Positions 12,177-23,379 of a stretch of 64,000 nucleotides of DNA are shown here, piece by piece (the first letter of the stretch is position 1; every line of letters starts with the position of its first letter). Below the pieces are notes generated by a model. It did no database searches and had not been told where the DNA came from. It saw only the letters and a program-made list of their open reading frames with translations. A program made the translations under genes and the position numbers. Where the stretch lies: assembly GCF_958450345.1 (NCBI RefSeq), contig NC_088782.1:109026358-109090357 (forward strand). The letters are read 5' to 3'. This DNA comes from Calliphora vicina. Its lineage: Eukaryota; Arthropoda; Insecta; Diptera; Calliphoridae.

Positions 12177-15100
12177 GTGAGTTTGAAGAAAAGTAGCTTT
12201 TTGGAAAAGTACCTTTTAAGAAAAGTACCTTTTAGGAAAACTACATTTTAAGAAAAGTAACTTTTAGGAAAATTATCTTTTAGGAAAAGTAACTTTTTGG
12301 AAAAGTATCTTTTAGGAAAGCAACTTTTAGGAAAAGTATCCTTTAATAAAAGTACCTTTTAAAAAAAGTACCTTTTAAAAAAAGGACCTTTTAAAAAAAG
12401 TACCTTTTAAAAAAAGTACCTTTTAAAAAAAGTACCTTTTAATAAAAGTAGCTTTTGATAAAAGTACCATTTAATAAAAGTACCTTTTAATAAGAGTTAC
12501 TTTTAATAAAAGTACCTTTTAATAAAAGTACCTTTTAATAAAAGTACCTTTTAATAAAAGTACCTTTTAATAAAAGTACCTTTAACGAAAAGTACTTCTT
12601 AAAAAAAGTACCTTTTAATAAAAGTACCTATTAAAGAAAAGTACATTTTAATAAGAGTTACTTTTAATAAAAGTACCTTTTAATAAAAGTACCTTTTAAT
12701 AAAAGTACCTTTTAATAAAAGTACCTTTTAATAAAAGTACCTTTTAATAAAAGTACCTTTTAATAAAAGTACCTTTTAATAAAAGTACCTTTTAATAAAA
12801 GTACCTTTAAAGAAAAGTACTTCTTAAAAAAAGTACCTTTTAATAAAAGTACCTATTAAAGAAAAGTACCTTTTAATAAAAGTACCTATTAAAGAAAAGT
12901 ACCTTTTACTAAAAATACCTTTAAAGAAAAGTACCTTTTAATTAAAGTAAATTTTAAAAAAGGACCTTTTAAAAAAGTACCTTTTAATAAAAGTACATTT
13001 TAAATAAAGTACATTTAAGAAAATTACCTTTTAAGAAAAGTACCTTTTAAGAAAAGTATCCCTTTAAGAAAAGTACCTTTTCAGAAAATATATCTTTAAG
13101 AAAAGTACCTTTTTAGCAAAGAACATTTTAAGAAAAGTACCTTTTTAGCTAAGAACATTTAAAGAAAAGTATCCTTTAAATAAAGAACTTTTAAAGAAAA
13201 GTACCTTTTAAGAAAAGTACCTTTTAAGAAAAGTACCTTTTAAGAAAAGTACCTTTTAAGAAAACTACCTTTTAAGAAAACTACCTTTTAAGAAAAGAAC
13301 ATTTTAAATAAAGTACATTAAATAACTTGTTTTAAAATCATTAATTTCTTCTTTCAGCCAATGTGCAAAAACTATTATCACGCTGCAAATCTGCCAGAGA
13401 TGTCCAGTCCGAAGAACGCCAGCAACGTTTGAAAAGTGTTACTCACAAACCCTATCCATCACCCATACCCACCTCCCAATTATCCACAGATTCCTATCAG
13501 CTTAACAATACAACACCCTTAAGCAATCCCTCCACCACCTCCAGTACACCAAAATTACGTGACTACATGAATGCCAAGAAGGCAGCTAAAGAGAAAATTA
13601 ATTCCACAATGCCGGCTAATGCAAATAATGCCTACAATGCTGGAAATCCTCAGCAATACATACCGCCAGTTAGACCCAATCCTTTGGGTTCGGAAAATCC
13701 TACACAGGCTGTATGTTCAGGTGGCAGTTCTTACTATCCGCCAACAAGTGGTACCATGCCACCTACAGTGGGACCAAATGAGCCACCACCACCTTATACA
13801 CAATACTACGATGCAACTGGAGCTGGTTATTCTAATCCCATGTTTTTGCAATACCAACAAAATATAGCACCACCGGCTTATAAACCACAGGCCTCTCCGA
13901 ATTCACAATTTACATCATTAAATGCCAATATGACAAATTTGACTATGCAACAGCAGCAACAAATTCTGGAAGCTAATAATACGGCCAATCAAATGTCATC
14001 TACTGGAAATTACCAACAAATGTCATACAATTCTTTGGGTAATAATCCACAAAATCCTCTTGTCTATCAGGGTCACAATCAAAATTATCTAACAAATCAA
14101 CCAAGTTATATGACCAACCAGCAAACTTACCTAAATCAAAGCAATAACACCACACACTCGGTATATACATCTAGCGCCTCTCCCGCTCCTAATATGACCA
14201 ACAATTCTTTATATTCTTCACAATCAACGGTTTCAAATACTTCTCAAATGTATAATACACCAGCTGTTGTAACTACAGCTGCCACTACCTATACACCCCA
14301 ACCATATTTCTATGGTACTAATACAGCAGCAGCAAGCAATAATTTGAACTCGAATTATCAACAAAGCCCTCAGCAAAATAACTATCAATCACCCCCCACA
14401 AATGTACCTACAAATCAACCTTTATATGTGGCCACCAATCAAACGGGTTTGCCTACATCCAACACACTTTTGCAATCATCGGGGGCCAGTGTACCTCCTA
14501 CAATGCAGGCTCCATTTGTGGTTAATAATTTACAAGCAACACAAACACCACCAGCTCCACCACAAACAAACCTACAACAAACCACACCACAATCTCAAAA
14601 TCCTTTACAAGTTGTAGGCAATACACCAACAGTTTATCCGGCTGTAGCACCAGCTACAGCTGCTCTAACTTCGAACGTTGTTAGTACTACCACTACTACG
14701 GCCTCATTTGGCTCATCAGCATCACATTCTACCATGCATCCCGGTTACAGTTATAATCCTCAAACGGGCAATTTTAATTATAATAGTGGCTATCAGCAGG
14801 CTAATCCGGCAAATCAACAGTTTTATGGTCAATACACTACGGGAGCAGCTGCTACGAACACACAAGTTGGAACTACCGACTCGCAGAGTGCTGGCAAAAT
14901 GAATGTGGCTACTGGATTTGATGTAAGTATACAAAGTTTTTAAAAGTTTGCAGAAAAATAGTTAAGATATGAATTTAGAATAATAAATTCATGAATATTC
15001 ATGAATTTTTTGCTGAATTCATGTGATCAGGAGAAACTGATTTATAGCTCTATAATGTCTATGTTCCGATGGTCAGACCGATATAATTATAACAATCCGC

Positions 15101-18100
15101 ACGCCGTGGCGGTTACTGTAACGACATCTGATATAATAATCGTGAATGCCATCAAAAGAAAGCTGTCTTACAGGAATCAGAGTTCTTGGCAATCTCATGT
15201 TCAATAATCTCAGAAACCTATCAATGTTCTCAGAGCACACAGAAATTTTTTGCAAAATGATTTCCTTGAATCGATCAAATGGCTTTATTGTTCCTTAAAT
15301 GCTTAAAATATTTTGAATCAAAAGAAAATTTCATAAACTCCAATGATCAATTTTGACCCACAAATACATTTTTTTTATTTTCAGTCACCCATAGTATCAC
15401 ACACCAAACCGACACCAGTAGCCACAGCAAATGCTGAATCAAAACCATCAACCGCCCCAGCCGACAGCACGAATTATTATAATGCTCCTTATGGTTATCA
15501 AACTAATGGTGCAACACCACCAATAGCACCCACACAAACCAATCCACCCCCTGCAAGTGTTGCGCGTCCAGCTACACCCCAACAGACTGTTTACCAGCAA
15601 CCTCAAACAAATATTTATATGCAGAGTGGTACTGGCACCACAGCCAGTACACAAACTACCAAAAGTGGTAATACCTATGCCACCAGCAGTCAACAGTCCC
15701 CAATGATTCCAGCAAACCAACAAGAACAACAAACCCCAAAAGCTTCAGAAGCAAAACCAACAACTGCAGCCCCTAAGCCAGTGATTAATACTAAGAAATC
15801 TTCAAATATTGATCTGTTAAGTGACATAGATTTCTCGGGAGTAGCAGCAGTGCCACCACCAATATTACCACAACCAGTGTTAAAACCTCAGGTGGTTAGT
15901 AGTCCACCAGCCAGTCAAGTGGCTGAGCCCCTGACTCCCAAGAAAATAGAACAAAAAGAACCAGAACAAAATCTACATAAAGATGATAAAATCAAACAAG
16001 TAGAGGTGGGTTTTTTATTATATTTTTTAAAGCTTGAAGATCTTTGACGTTTTTTTTTTATACTAGGATTATGTAAACTCCACTGTGGATACACAGCTCT
16101 CGCCCTTAGCCGGCACTTCTCCTGCAGTACCTTTACAGCAACTCACTTCTCCCGTAGATTCACCAGCCGTCCGTAAATCCAGCTATGACAATTTATCCAA
16201 TTGTTCAGACCTCTCTTCTTTGGACAACTTCGATTGGGATTCCGTGTCCATGCGCAGCGAAAAACCTACAAACACTGAACAAAAACATTCCGGTTCTACA
16301 TTCCAACTAAAACCCATAGATCCATTTAGCGAAGACAAAACCCTCAAATATTTCCATAAGGAAGTGGAACGTTTTGAAAAATTCATTGAGTCTTTAAATG
16401 TTAAAATGCTTAATGGTCATACACCATTATCTACCAAATGGAAAGAATTGCAAGATCTTTTGGCTAAAGAGGCCCCCTCACGGACCACCGCCATAGCGAA
16501 ATTATTCCCCGAGAAAAATAGATCATTAGATTGTTTGCCGTATGATCATGCCCGGGTTAAATTGGATAAAGAAACTGATGATTATATAAATGCAGCATTT
16601 GTTAAGGTTTGTATGGTGGTAATTTTATTTGATATTTTAGTTTTATCAATTTTTTTTTGTTTCTTAGAATTTGGGTACTGGCTGTCCAAATTTCATTATT
16701 TCCCAAACGCCTCAACAGAATACGATTAACGATTTTTGGTGCATGATTTGGTCACAAAAGGCACTAACTGTACTCTCGCTACATACACCAAATGAGGTAA
16801 CAAACTTTAAACAAAATTTTTTTATTTAGAAAAAGAAATGAGACATTTTATTCTTATTTTTTCTTTTAACCAGATGCTTGATCCCTTCTGGCCTCAGTCG
16901 GTCGACAAAGAATCGAACTTTGATGATTTCACTGTTAAATGCATTAAAGTAATACAATTATCGCACTGCATAGAATATCAATTAAAGCTTTCCATGTTGG
17001 GCGCCGATCCCATCATTGAATTGTCAGTACTGCAAATTAAAACATGGACTAAAAGGTTTGCTATTTAAATTAGCTTTCTAGTGATTAAAAAATTAAACTT
17101 TCATCTTCTATCTTACAGCACTCCTCCCTTAGTAGTGGGTATAGCACGCAATGCTTTACAGGCTCATCAACAACGTTGTCTAGATTTCAATACACCATCT
17201 TCACCACTGGTTTTGAATTGTTTAACCGGTTCTGAACGATCGGAAATAGTGGCCATTGGCATAACTGCCATATTGTCTACACAATATAAACGACCAGTTT
17301 TAATAAGTAATTTATATTTTTTTTACAGGACTGACACGCGGAATGAATGATAGTGAGCTACATATTTAAATAAATCTTGGTGCATGTTTCTTCAGCTCGC
17401 ATTGGCTTTTTATATAACTGACTCAACTCCTTAGCCTTGACCACAATACAGAACCGTTCGGAAAATTGTATAGTTTTAGCTCATACATCAACAAAAATAA
17501 CCTCCTGTTTTTAATCAGACTCTCTTAACGCATTGCTCTTGGAACTTATGTGGAATTGAATTCATGATGCAACTTCGAAATTTATTTGAGGTCTTTACTG
17601 CTACTTGGAGAGTTACCTTCAATAAGGACTCTCATGTGTATCAGATTTTATTGATATTCATATTTTTACGCTAGACAGACGGCTATAAATCTTCTTAGAT
17701 ATTTAAACAATTAGTGTGAGAGTGTTATAAATACTATCACCGGTTTATGTTGTAAAAGGTCTTAGCAGATAGAGGTCGGAAGGCTCCAGAATTAAGATTT
17801 TTAAATATTTTTTTTTGCAGAAATAAGATCTACACCAACTTTTACTATCATTCATTCCAAGTTTAATCGTTTTTTTTTAACCTAATTTCAATTAAATGCA
17901 TTTTTTTCTATAGATGTCATAGATGTTTGGTTGCGCATTTGCAGTCAACGTCAAAAGGCCTTGCGTGATGTGGAAACTTTGGAGCAATCTTTACAAATTG
18001 TTTTAAATCATGCTCATGATGTTTTAAATAAAAGTACGTAACATTTTCTTTGATAAATAAATATAAATAATGATATAATATAATTTTAATTCCTAGGAGG

Positions 18101-18209
18101 CATTATGACTTCGTATCAAATGAAAATTGCACCCCAAGTAACCGCCCAAGAAAAACAGGCCACCAAAGATCCTCTCAACGAACTGGATGCTTTATGGAAA
18201 TTAAAATGA
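8089..18209 (+). CDS. mop: Myopic (HD-PTP/PTPN23 orthologue), 11 coding exons
   Basis: Exons by splice-site reading: 8089-8172, 8423-9175, 10955-12176, 13358-14922, 15385-16005, 16067-16606, 16668-16796, 16874-17055, 17119-17306, 17914-18033, 18097-18209. All junctions are GT-AG, phases agree, and the total is 5517 nt (about 1838 residues plus stop), close to fly Mop as I recall it. Order: BRO1 (about 1-375), V domain (to about 710), Gln/Asn/Pro-rich linker (to about 1440), PTP-like domain (about 1505-1800), C-terminus KDPLNELDALWKLK. Known role of the family: an endosomal ESCRT adaptor that binds ESCRT-III through BRO1 and promotes sorting and down-regulation of receptors. The start is chosen because MEAVPR matches the HD-PTP N-terminus. 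Introns 2 and 3 hold a transposon and a minisatellite. Confidence 0.95.
9372..10139 (-). mobile_element. Family-A Helentron-like element in mop intron 2
   Basis: AACAAGTAAG, the TGGTCGG/CCGACCA hairpin, AATACCCTACAC, internal (CAGC)n then (GGAC)n block near 9955-10003 and the CTATGGTGGTGTAGGGTATA end. It is very close to the copies at 3759 and 26707 across its full length. It sits wholly within intron 2 (9176-10954) and leaves the splice sites intact. Confidence 0.85.
10560..10850 (+). mobile_element. Eroded Helentron-like fragment in mop intron 2
   Basis: The pieces AGGCCGACTATAGATTAAAATCGG, ACCCGA...TTTTTCATCA and AAGTATACTTTGGTGAAGGTTCGGCACAG echo the family-B layout (GGGTCAAAATCGGG, AACCCGATTTTTTTTCATCA, TTTGGTGAAGGG...TTCGGCACAGCCG). 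It lacks a clean start and the final CTTACTTGTT, so it is an old truncated copy. Confidence 0.5.
12195..13325. repeat. 16-bp minisatellite filling mop intron 3
   Basis: Almost the whole of intron 3 (12177-13357) is a tandem array of a 16-bp unit close to AAAAGTACCTTTTAAT, with variants AAGAAAAGTACCTTTT and AAAAAAAGTACCTTTT. By length this is about 70 units. The middle (12480-12860) is the most uniform and itself shows a higher-order repeat (CTTTAA[AC]GAAAAGTACTTCTT recurs near 12590 and 12810). The real acceptor TTCTTTCAG lies just past the array. Confidence 0.93.
13358..16005 (+). CDS. mop: mop exons 4-5: Q/N/P-rich linker with PPxY motifs
   Basis: Exon 4 completes the V domain (NVQKLLSRCKSARDVQSEER) and then turns into a disordered linker rich in Gln, Asn, Pro, Thr and Tyr; exon 5 continues it. 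Two PPxY motifs are visible: PPPY at 13786-13797 (about residues 830-833) and PPAY at 13870-13881 (about 858-861). Such motifs bind WW domains, and Drosophila Mop is known to contact Yorkie this way. No clear PTAP (TSG101-binding) motif was seen. The composition is prion-like, with runs such as QQQQQ near 13950. Several other open frames overlap exon 4 and are frame shadows. Confidence 0.92.
16067..18209 (+). CDS. mop: mop exons 6-11: degenerate PTP-like domain
   Basis: The PTP fold is recognised by KNRSLDCLPYDHARVKLD (canonical KNRYxDVxPYDHSRV), DDYINAAFVK, CPNFIISQTPQQNTINDFWCMIW and a P-loop-like segment LNCLTGSERSE in exon 9. The loop keeps Cys (TGT at 17219-17221, about residue 1733), Gly and Arg, but the His before Cys is Asn and the Gly before Arg is Glu. 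The WPD loop is not recognisable (TWTKSTPP). Catalysis is therefore doubtful. HD-PTP proteins are generally weak or inactive phosphatases that act as scaffolds. Intron 9 is the longest here (607 bp); the others are about 61-77 bp. Confidence 0.9.
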
Positions 18210-18616
18210 TAAAAACCATACCATAAATCAGCAACGACAAATTTAAGGATCTATTTTATACACATACATACATAAATATTCCACTATATGTAGAGGACTG
18301 AAAAAAATTATGACTAATTTTTATTTATAAAACAAACAAAATCATTTTTTTTTAAATATGGCCTTTAAAAAAGGTTTTCTTTTCGTGTTTTTTCGCTTTT
18401 AAACTAATTCAATTGTTATTTCTATCATCTATTTAATCTTCGTATGCATATTATAATACATAAGTTCAAATTTCGAAATTTGTTAAACAAAAACAAGTAT
18501 TACAAACAAAAACTTTACTAACATTTGATCAAAATCTTATTTATTTAACCAGAAGAATCTAAATAAATTATTTAAATTAAAACAAATGCAAATATTGAAT
18601 ATTTGAAAAAAATAAA
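18210..18616 (+). other. mop 3' UTR and candidate poly(A) signals
   Basis: AT-rich DNA after the mop TGA. AATAAA-type hexamers occur near 18560 and at 18611-18616. The true end cannot be read from sequence alone. Confidence 0.4.
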
Positions 18617-19358
18617 CGATTATTTATAGTAAATATCTAATATTTAATATAACACAATACAAAACATAACATAAATAACTAAATACTTGCTACACACATT
18701 TATTATTGGACAAGCACATACAACATACACGCATACATACAAACATAAATAAAAATAAATAAATAAAAATATTATTGAAAATATTAAAAAAATAAATTTG
18801 TGTGAATCTAAAGAATAAGAAAAATGAAACAAATACATTTGATATAACAAAGAAACAAAAAAAATAAGATAAAAAAATTAATTTATAAATCTTTAATCTT
18901 CTGAATTCGATAATATTTGGTATAAATGTTTTCCATAGCCATCGTAGATTTTTAAGTTTTTTTCTAGAAATCCGTTTCTTATCAAAACAGGATGAACGGC
19001 TTAATTTCATATATCTAGGTCCATTATTAAAAAGTACCCTTATTTCAGTTCTCATATTTTGGTACCTGATCCTAAATCTAACTTCACTCACATGTATATC
19101 AGCTAACTTTAATGTCGATAATTTAAATAATTTAAAATATTAAAAAAGTACCATTTGGAGAAAAGTACCAATTTCCCTTTTCCTTATTTCTTTCACCCGT
19201 CAAATTTGAAATTTAAAAATACTCTTTTTTTTGCCAAAATGTTTTGAGCTACAGACATTTCTCAAACGATTCAAATCTTTGTTAATGTTTTCAAGAAAAA
19301 ATATGTTTTAAAAAAAAGTACCAAACTTTTTACCCGGATTTGGCCCATATACACCTTG
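18617..19358. other. AT-rich intergenic DNA, no gene seen
   Basis: The 133-residue minus-strand frame at 18690-19091 is made of Phe/Ile/Leu/Lys codons from AT-rich sequence and shows no family motif. Short AAAGTACC pieces near 19140 and 19315 recall the mop minisatellite unit but do not form an array. Confidence 0.5.
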
Positions 19359-20828
19359 CACAGTGGTATGAGAAAAAAAAGATGGAAATAAATCTGTAAC
19401 TTCTAAACCCTTAGTCCAATTTGAATGAAATTTCCTCTTTCGCAAAGAGGAAGTGTTGTCGAGTTTAAGTTTTGAATTTGGACCTCATGACCCCACCGCG
19501 AGCGGGACCCTAAAGTAGGACACCTCGGATATGTTCAATTTTAAAAATGATCCTATTTCTTCGTTTGTGTTCCGATTTCAAAAAACTTACATATATAGAA
19601 TTTTCTCATCGAGCACTACATAAAACCTCGTCGTAGCTATCAATTATCTTTTATAGCTTAGGAGATATTCGCATTTGAAAATTATATTTTCAACATTTTT
19701 ACCCACCCTACTCCAGTTTTTTGACGTCTGGGTTGCAAATATTTCCCGGTTTTCTCCACTTTTTTATAGGATTAATAACAGATGTATATATCAAATAAAG
19801 AAAGAATTGGTTAAAAATCATGACTGAGTCCAAAGTTACATGCATTTGAATTTAAAAAAATAAAAAAGGCTATTTTTTTTCGCTATTTTTTGGGGAAAAA
19901 AGTACTTTTATTCTTTTTAAGTTATCTAAAAAATTTCTAAGAGGATGTATAATGAATTTGTACTTTTTGAAAAGCTAACTTTACATCAAATATTTTAAAT
20001 GAAAAAAAATTATAATTTTTGATACCGAGGGGACCAGGTACATTCAAAAAATGCCTATTTTTTATGTAAAATTAAACTTTAGAGCAAAAACTCTCAAATC
20101 GCATAGTCGATATCAAATTATAATAATCTATTTTAGATGGCCCAATATGTTCTTAATTATTTTGTAAAGGGTTCCGATAACCCCGCCCCTAGCCAAAAAA
20201 CGAAAAAATCCCATTTTTGGAATTTTTCAATACTTTTTTGGAATTTGCGGGATTCCTGATTACAAATTTCAAAATTTGTTTTCATTTTTCCATTTTCAAT
20301 AAAAAAATCTATATAAATAAAATTTATATAAAATTTCATTACAAAATATTCATAAATAAAAATTTTATTTCAATTTGAAATATTTGTATCTATGCCAAAA
20401 CTCATTAAAAAGTATTTTTTGTCATATTTTTCAAAAAAGTATTCCATGAATTTGTTCATTGTCAAAAGTTATATACATTATTGGAAAGTAGACAAAATCT
20501 TCTATCCATTGATATATAACATGTCTACATTATGTTTTTTACGTGGCAAATTAATTAGGGAAAAATTAACAACTCGCTGAGAATTTACCTAACATAGAAA
20601 TTCATAAAAAAGCATGATGCCTACATAAAATTTTTATGAATGTACATAACAGTGCTAGGTAAATTTTCAATTCTCCCTGGTACCGCTCGTGGTGGGGTCA
20701 TGAGATCCGAGTTCAAAACTTAAACTCGACAACACTTCCTCTTTGCGCATGTGAAATTTCGTTTAAATTGGACTAAGGGTTCAGAAATTACAGATTTATT
20801 TCCCTCTTTTTTTTGTCATACCACTGTG
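19359..20828. mobile_element. Transib-like non-autonomous DNA transposon
   Basis: The ends are CACAGTGGTATGA and TCATACCACTGTG, part of imperfect terminal inverted repeats of roughly 150 bp. Both arms hold CTCGACAACACTTCCTCTTTG in opposite orientation. The 5-bp direct repeats CCTTG flank it at 19354-19358 and 20829-20833. A CACWRTG start with 5-bp target duplications is the Transib signature. No transposase frame is seen inside, so it is non-autonomous. Transib assignment rests on termini only. Confidence 0.72.
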
Positions 20829-20833
20829 CCTTG

Positions 20834-21115
20834 GCACATGAGTTCCAAATAACACTCTGTTAGTTAAGTTTTGGAACCAATTTAAACATAAAAATTATCA
20901 AAATTAATAATTTCAAAAATAAATGTATTTCCCCGATGTACCAAAAAAAAATTTTTTTTTCGCAAATTTTTGCAGAAAAAAAATCAATTTCTTGCTCGGA
21001 AAAATAAAGCCCACAGACAAAATTCATTAAAATTGTGGACATAAAGCCTATTTGATTATGATTGATCAGAAAGAGGACAGTTAAAATAAATGTAATCCAC
21101 TCCTAACTCTATTTT
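20834..21115. other. Short intergenic gap
   Basis: AT-rich sequence between the Transib-like element and the next Helentron-like element. No feature seen. Confidence 0.5.
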
Positions 21116-21476
21116 TATACCCTTCGCCATGAGTGACAATAATATCAAAGTCCATTGCAACGATGTATATAAGGCTATAGTAAATTGGACCTACATTGGG
21201 TCAAAATCGGGAAAAATATTTTTTAACCCGATTTTTTTTCATCAAAAAATTTTTTTGTTATAAATTCATTCCAAAAAAAAATTTTAAAAATTAAAAAAAA
21301 AAAATTTTAAAATTAAAAACTTAAAAAAAAGTAAAAAACAATTTGGAAAAAAAAAATTTTTAAAAAAAAATTAATTTTGTTTAAATAATATTTAAAAAAA
21401 AATATTTTTAAGTATAATTTGGTGAAGGGTATATAAGATTCGGCACAGCCGAATATACATAGCTCTCTTACTTGTT
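21116..21476 (+). mobile_element. Short family-B Helentron-like element, plus orientation
   Basis: Reads in the forward DINE-1 sense: TTATACCCTTCGCCATGAG start, GGGTCAAAATCGGGAAAAAT, AACCCGATTTTTTTTCATCA, an A-rich body, then TTTGGTGAAGGGTATATAAG, hairpin TTCGGC-ACA-GCCGAA and CTCTCTTACTTGTTT end. The microsatellite core (GACGGAC) is missing, so it is an internal-deletion copy. Confidence 0.82.
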
Positions 21477-21485
21477 TTTTTTATG

Positions 21486-21637
21486 TGTCGATTATGGATG
21501 GCAACCGAAATTCAGTTGCGTCGCACAAATTTCTGGTTGCCATTTGACAATAGAAAATGATGCTGCCAGTTGCCATCTGTAATACCATTTAGGCAACTGA
21601 CAACGCAACTAAAGTTCGGTTGCTATCCATAATCGAC
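21486..21637. mobile_element. Small MITE with TCGATTATGGATGGCAACCG ends
   Basis: Left end TCGATTATGGATGGCAACCG and right end CGGTTGCTATCCATAATCGA are inverted copies; the TIR of about 32 bp also includes AGTTGCGT. A lone matching right end, TTCGGTTGCCATCCATAATCGACG, sits near 23074-23100. That may be a second copy or the far end of a larger element. Superfamily unknown. Confidence 0.72.
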
Positions 21638-22689
21638 CCATTAAATTGTTGGTGGCCCAAAACTTTAATAAGCTGACAATCAGGTACATATGGTAACATA
21701 GAGACGAGACGTAATTGTCAAAAACATAAGTCTGTTGTCATAAAACCTAACTCTTGCAACAACAAAATACATGCTTGTGAAAAATCGGAGTGTTTCGCCT
21801 CTGTATAATTCTTTATGATCTGGTATCTTCAAATTTAAATCGATTTATCGCGCATCTGAAAAGTTAAATGACGTTAACAACTCTTACACACAAACCTTTT
21901 ATATGAAATTTAGTTAAACAATTGAATACAAAAGAAATTGTTTTCAACATTTTATTTAACATTTTTTGTTTGGTTCTTTAAAATAATTTATAGAGTCCAA
22001 CCGATTATTCGGTTTCCACCTAATACCAGTATTCGGTTAAAAATTTACCAAATACCAAAACTTTTATTAGGGAAACAAATTTTGAACATAATTAATGGAA
22101 TACAAAACCGTAAATGTCTTTGCATCCAGTTAAATCAAAAAAACTTTTTAGTTCAAGATAAAAATGATATCCAAAATGTAAAATGAATGAGCTAAAACTG
22201 GCTCTAAAAGTAAAATAATATTTTTTTTTGAAAACTAATAGCAAATTTTAAAAGTGTCGGTTTGTTTCGGATTTTTTTTGATTTTTTGGCGGAATATTAG
22301 ATTCGGTTCGGCCGGACTTCAATACTGGTTTCAAGCGGACTGCAATAATTTGTCTAATTTTTCTAATCTTTAAAAAAAATGTAAATAAAACAAGTTGTAC
22401 TTTTAAAAAAGATTTATTTGATTTTTTTTTGTTTTGTTAATTTATTTAATTATAACGCATTTTGTTGTTGAATTTTTTTTTAAATGTTTGTAACATTAAG
22501 CAAACATTTGTTTGTTCTGTTTTTTTTTTAATTGAAATCTTGATTACCCCTCAGCATAATAACACAGGTCAAGAAATAAAGAAAAAAATGTTTGGTGACG
22601 AGATACCGTTGGTGGTTTTCTATTAGATGTACATTGGTAACACCAATAATGTTTTTAAATTATTTTTTGACTACCTGACTGCTTAGTCC
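21638..22689. other. Intergenic DNA with small repeats
   Basis: A possible worn hAT-like MITE at about 21990-22330 starts near TAGAGTCCAACCGATTATTC and ends CGGTTCGGCCGGACTTCAA. A block starting ATAACACAGGTCAA near 22556 recurs near 42177, including ACACCAATAATGTTTTT, and is a dispersed repeat of unknown type. No gene. Confidence 0.45.
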
Positions 22690-22920
22690 TCGATCAACGC
22701 TAGACTTGGACTGTACAAGACGGTTATAAAACCAATATGGTCGTATGGCATCCAGCAAAAGAAGACAGTCAAGACTCTCAAGAATAATAACAGGTGCTCA
22801 TTGCTACGTGAGAAATTGTAACATCCATAAGGATGTTCCTACAATACGCGAACTACAAGGAAAAGCTACAAGATAATCCAAAACTCCTTGTTAGTGAATT
22901 GCAATCCCTTGAGGGTCAGA
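22690..22920 (+). pseudogene. Jockey-type LINE reverse transcriptase C-terminal fragment
   Basis: The plus strand reads LNARLGLYKTVIKPIWSYGIQ, then a shortened stretch and NCNIHKDVPTIRE. These match the Jockey-clade RT thumb region (KxLLYKTVxKPIWxYGIQLWG ... IHKDLxIPTVxEEI). Deletions and stops break it, and no catalytic core or tail is present. Confidence 0.78.
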
Positions 22921-23379
22921 AGAATATAATCCTTGGACCTAGTCTGATAATTTTATTTTAAAAAAAATTTTGTTACATATTGCAATTCAATAAAAACTTT
23001 TTTTATAATTTAAGATGTTAAGTATAAGATGTTAATACTTATTTCATATTTCTAAAAATAATGATTCAATAAGAAGTTCGGTTGCCATCCATAATCGACG
23101 CATTATTCACACTTTTTGAGAATATTGTTAATTGTATCATAAATAAATACACATAGATAGGAAACTCTGCAGTCAAAGACCTAACTCAGTTGTGAAAAAC
23201 CTAAGTGGTGAGAATGTATTAGTAAAAAAAACTTTGTTAAGACAAAAACAATACTCGTAGATATTTTTAGTAAAAACAAAAACGATGGGGGTAGATTGAT
23301 GAAATCAGTCCGTTTGTAAAACATCGAATTATTCATAGCAGACCCACAAAATTATATATGAAATTCTAAGACTATCTAG
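22921..23379. other. Intergenic DNA, no gene seen
   Basis: Contains the lone inverted-repeat end near 23074-23100 described with the 21486 MITE. Otherwise AT-rich without recognisable features. Confidence 0.45.

Noticed and set aside
12195..13325. Regular repeats resembling a CRISPR array
   Set aside because: Units are 16 bp with no unique spacers and lie in a fly intron; it is a minisatellite.
17307..17913. Possible extra mop exon in the long intron 9
   Set aside because: Joining exon 9 directly to 17914 keeps phase and gives a continuous PTP-like tail; no in-frame extra segment with family similarity was seen.
18690..19091. 133-residue minus-strand frame downstream of mop
   Set aside because: Composition is what AT-rich DNA gives by chance; no motif, no splice or start context, no homologous pattern recognised.
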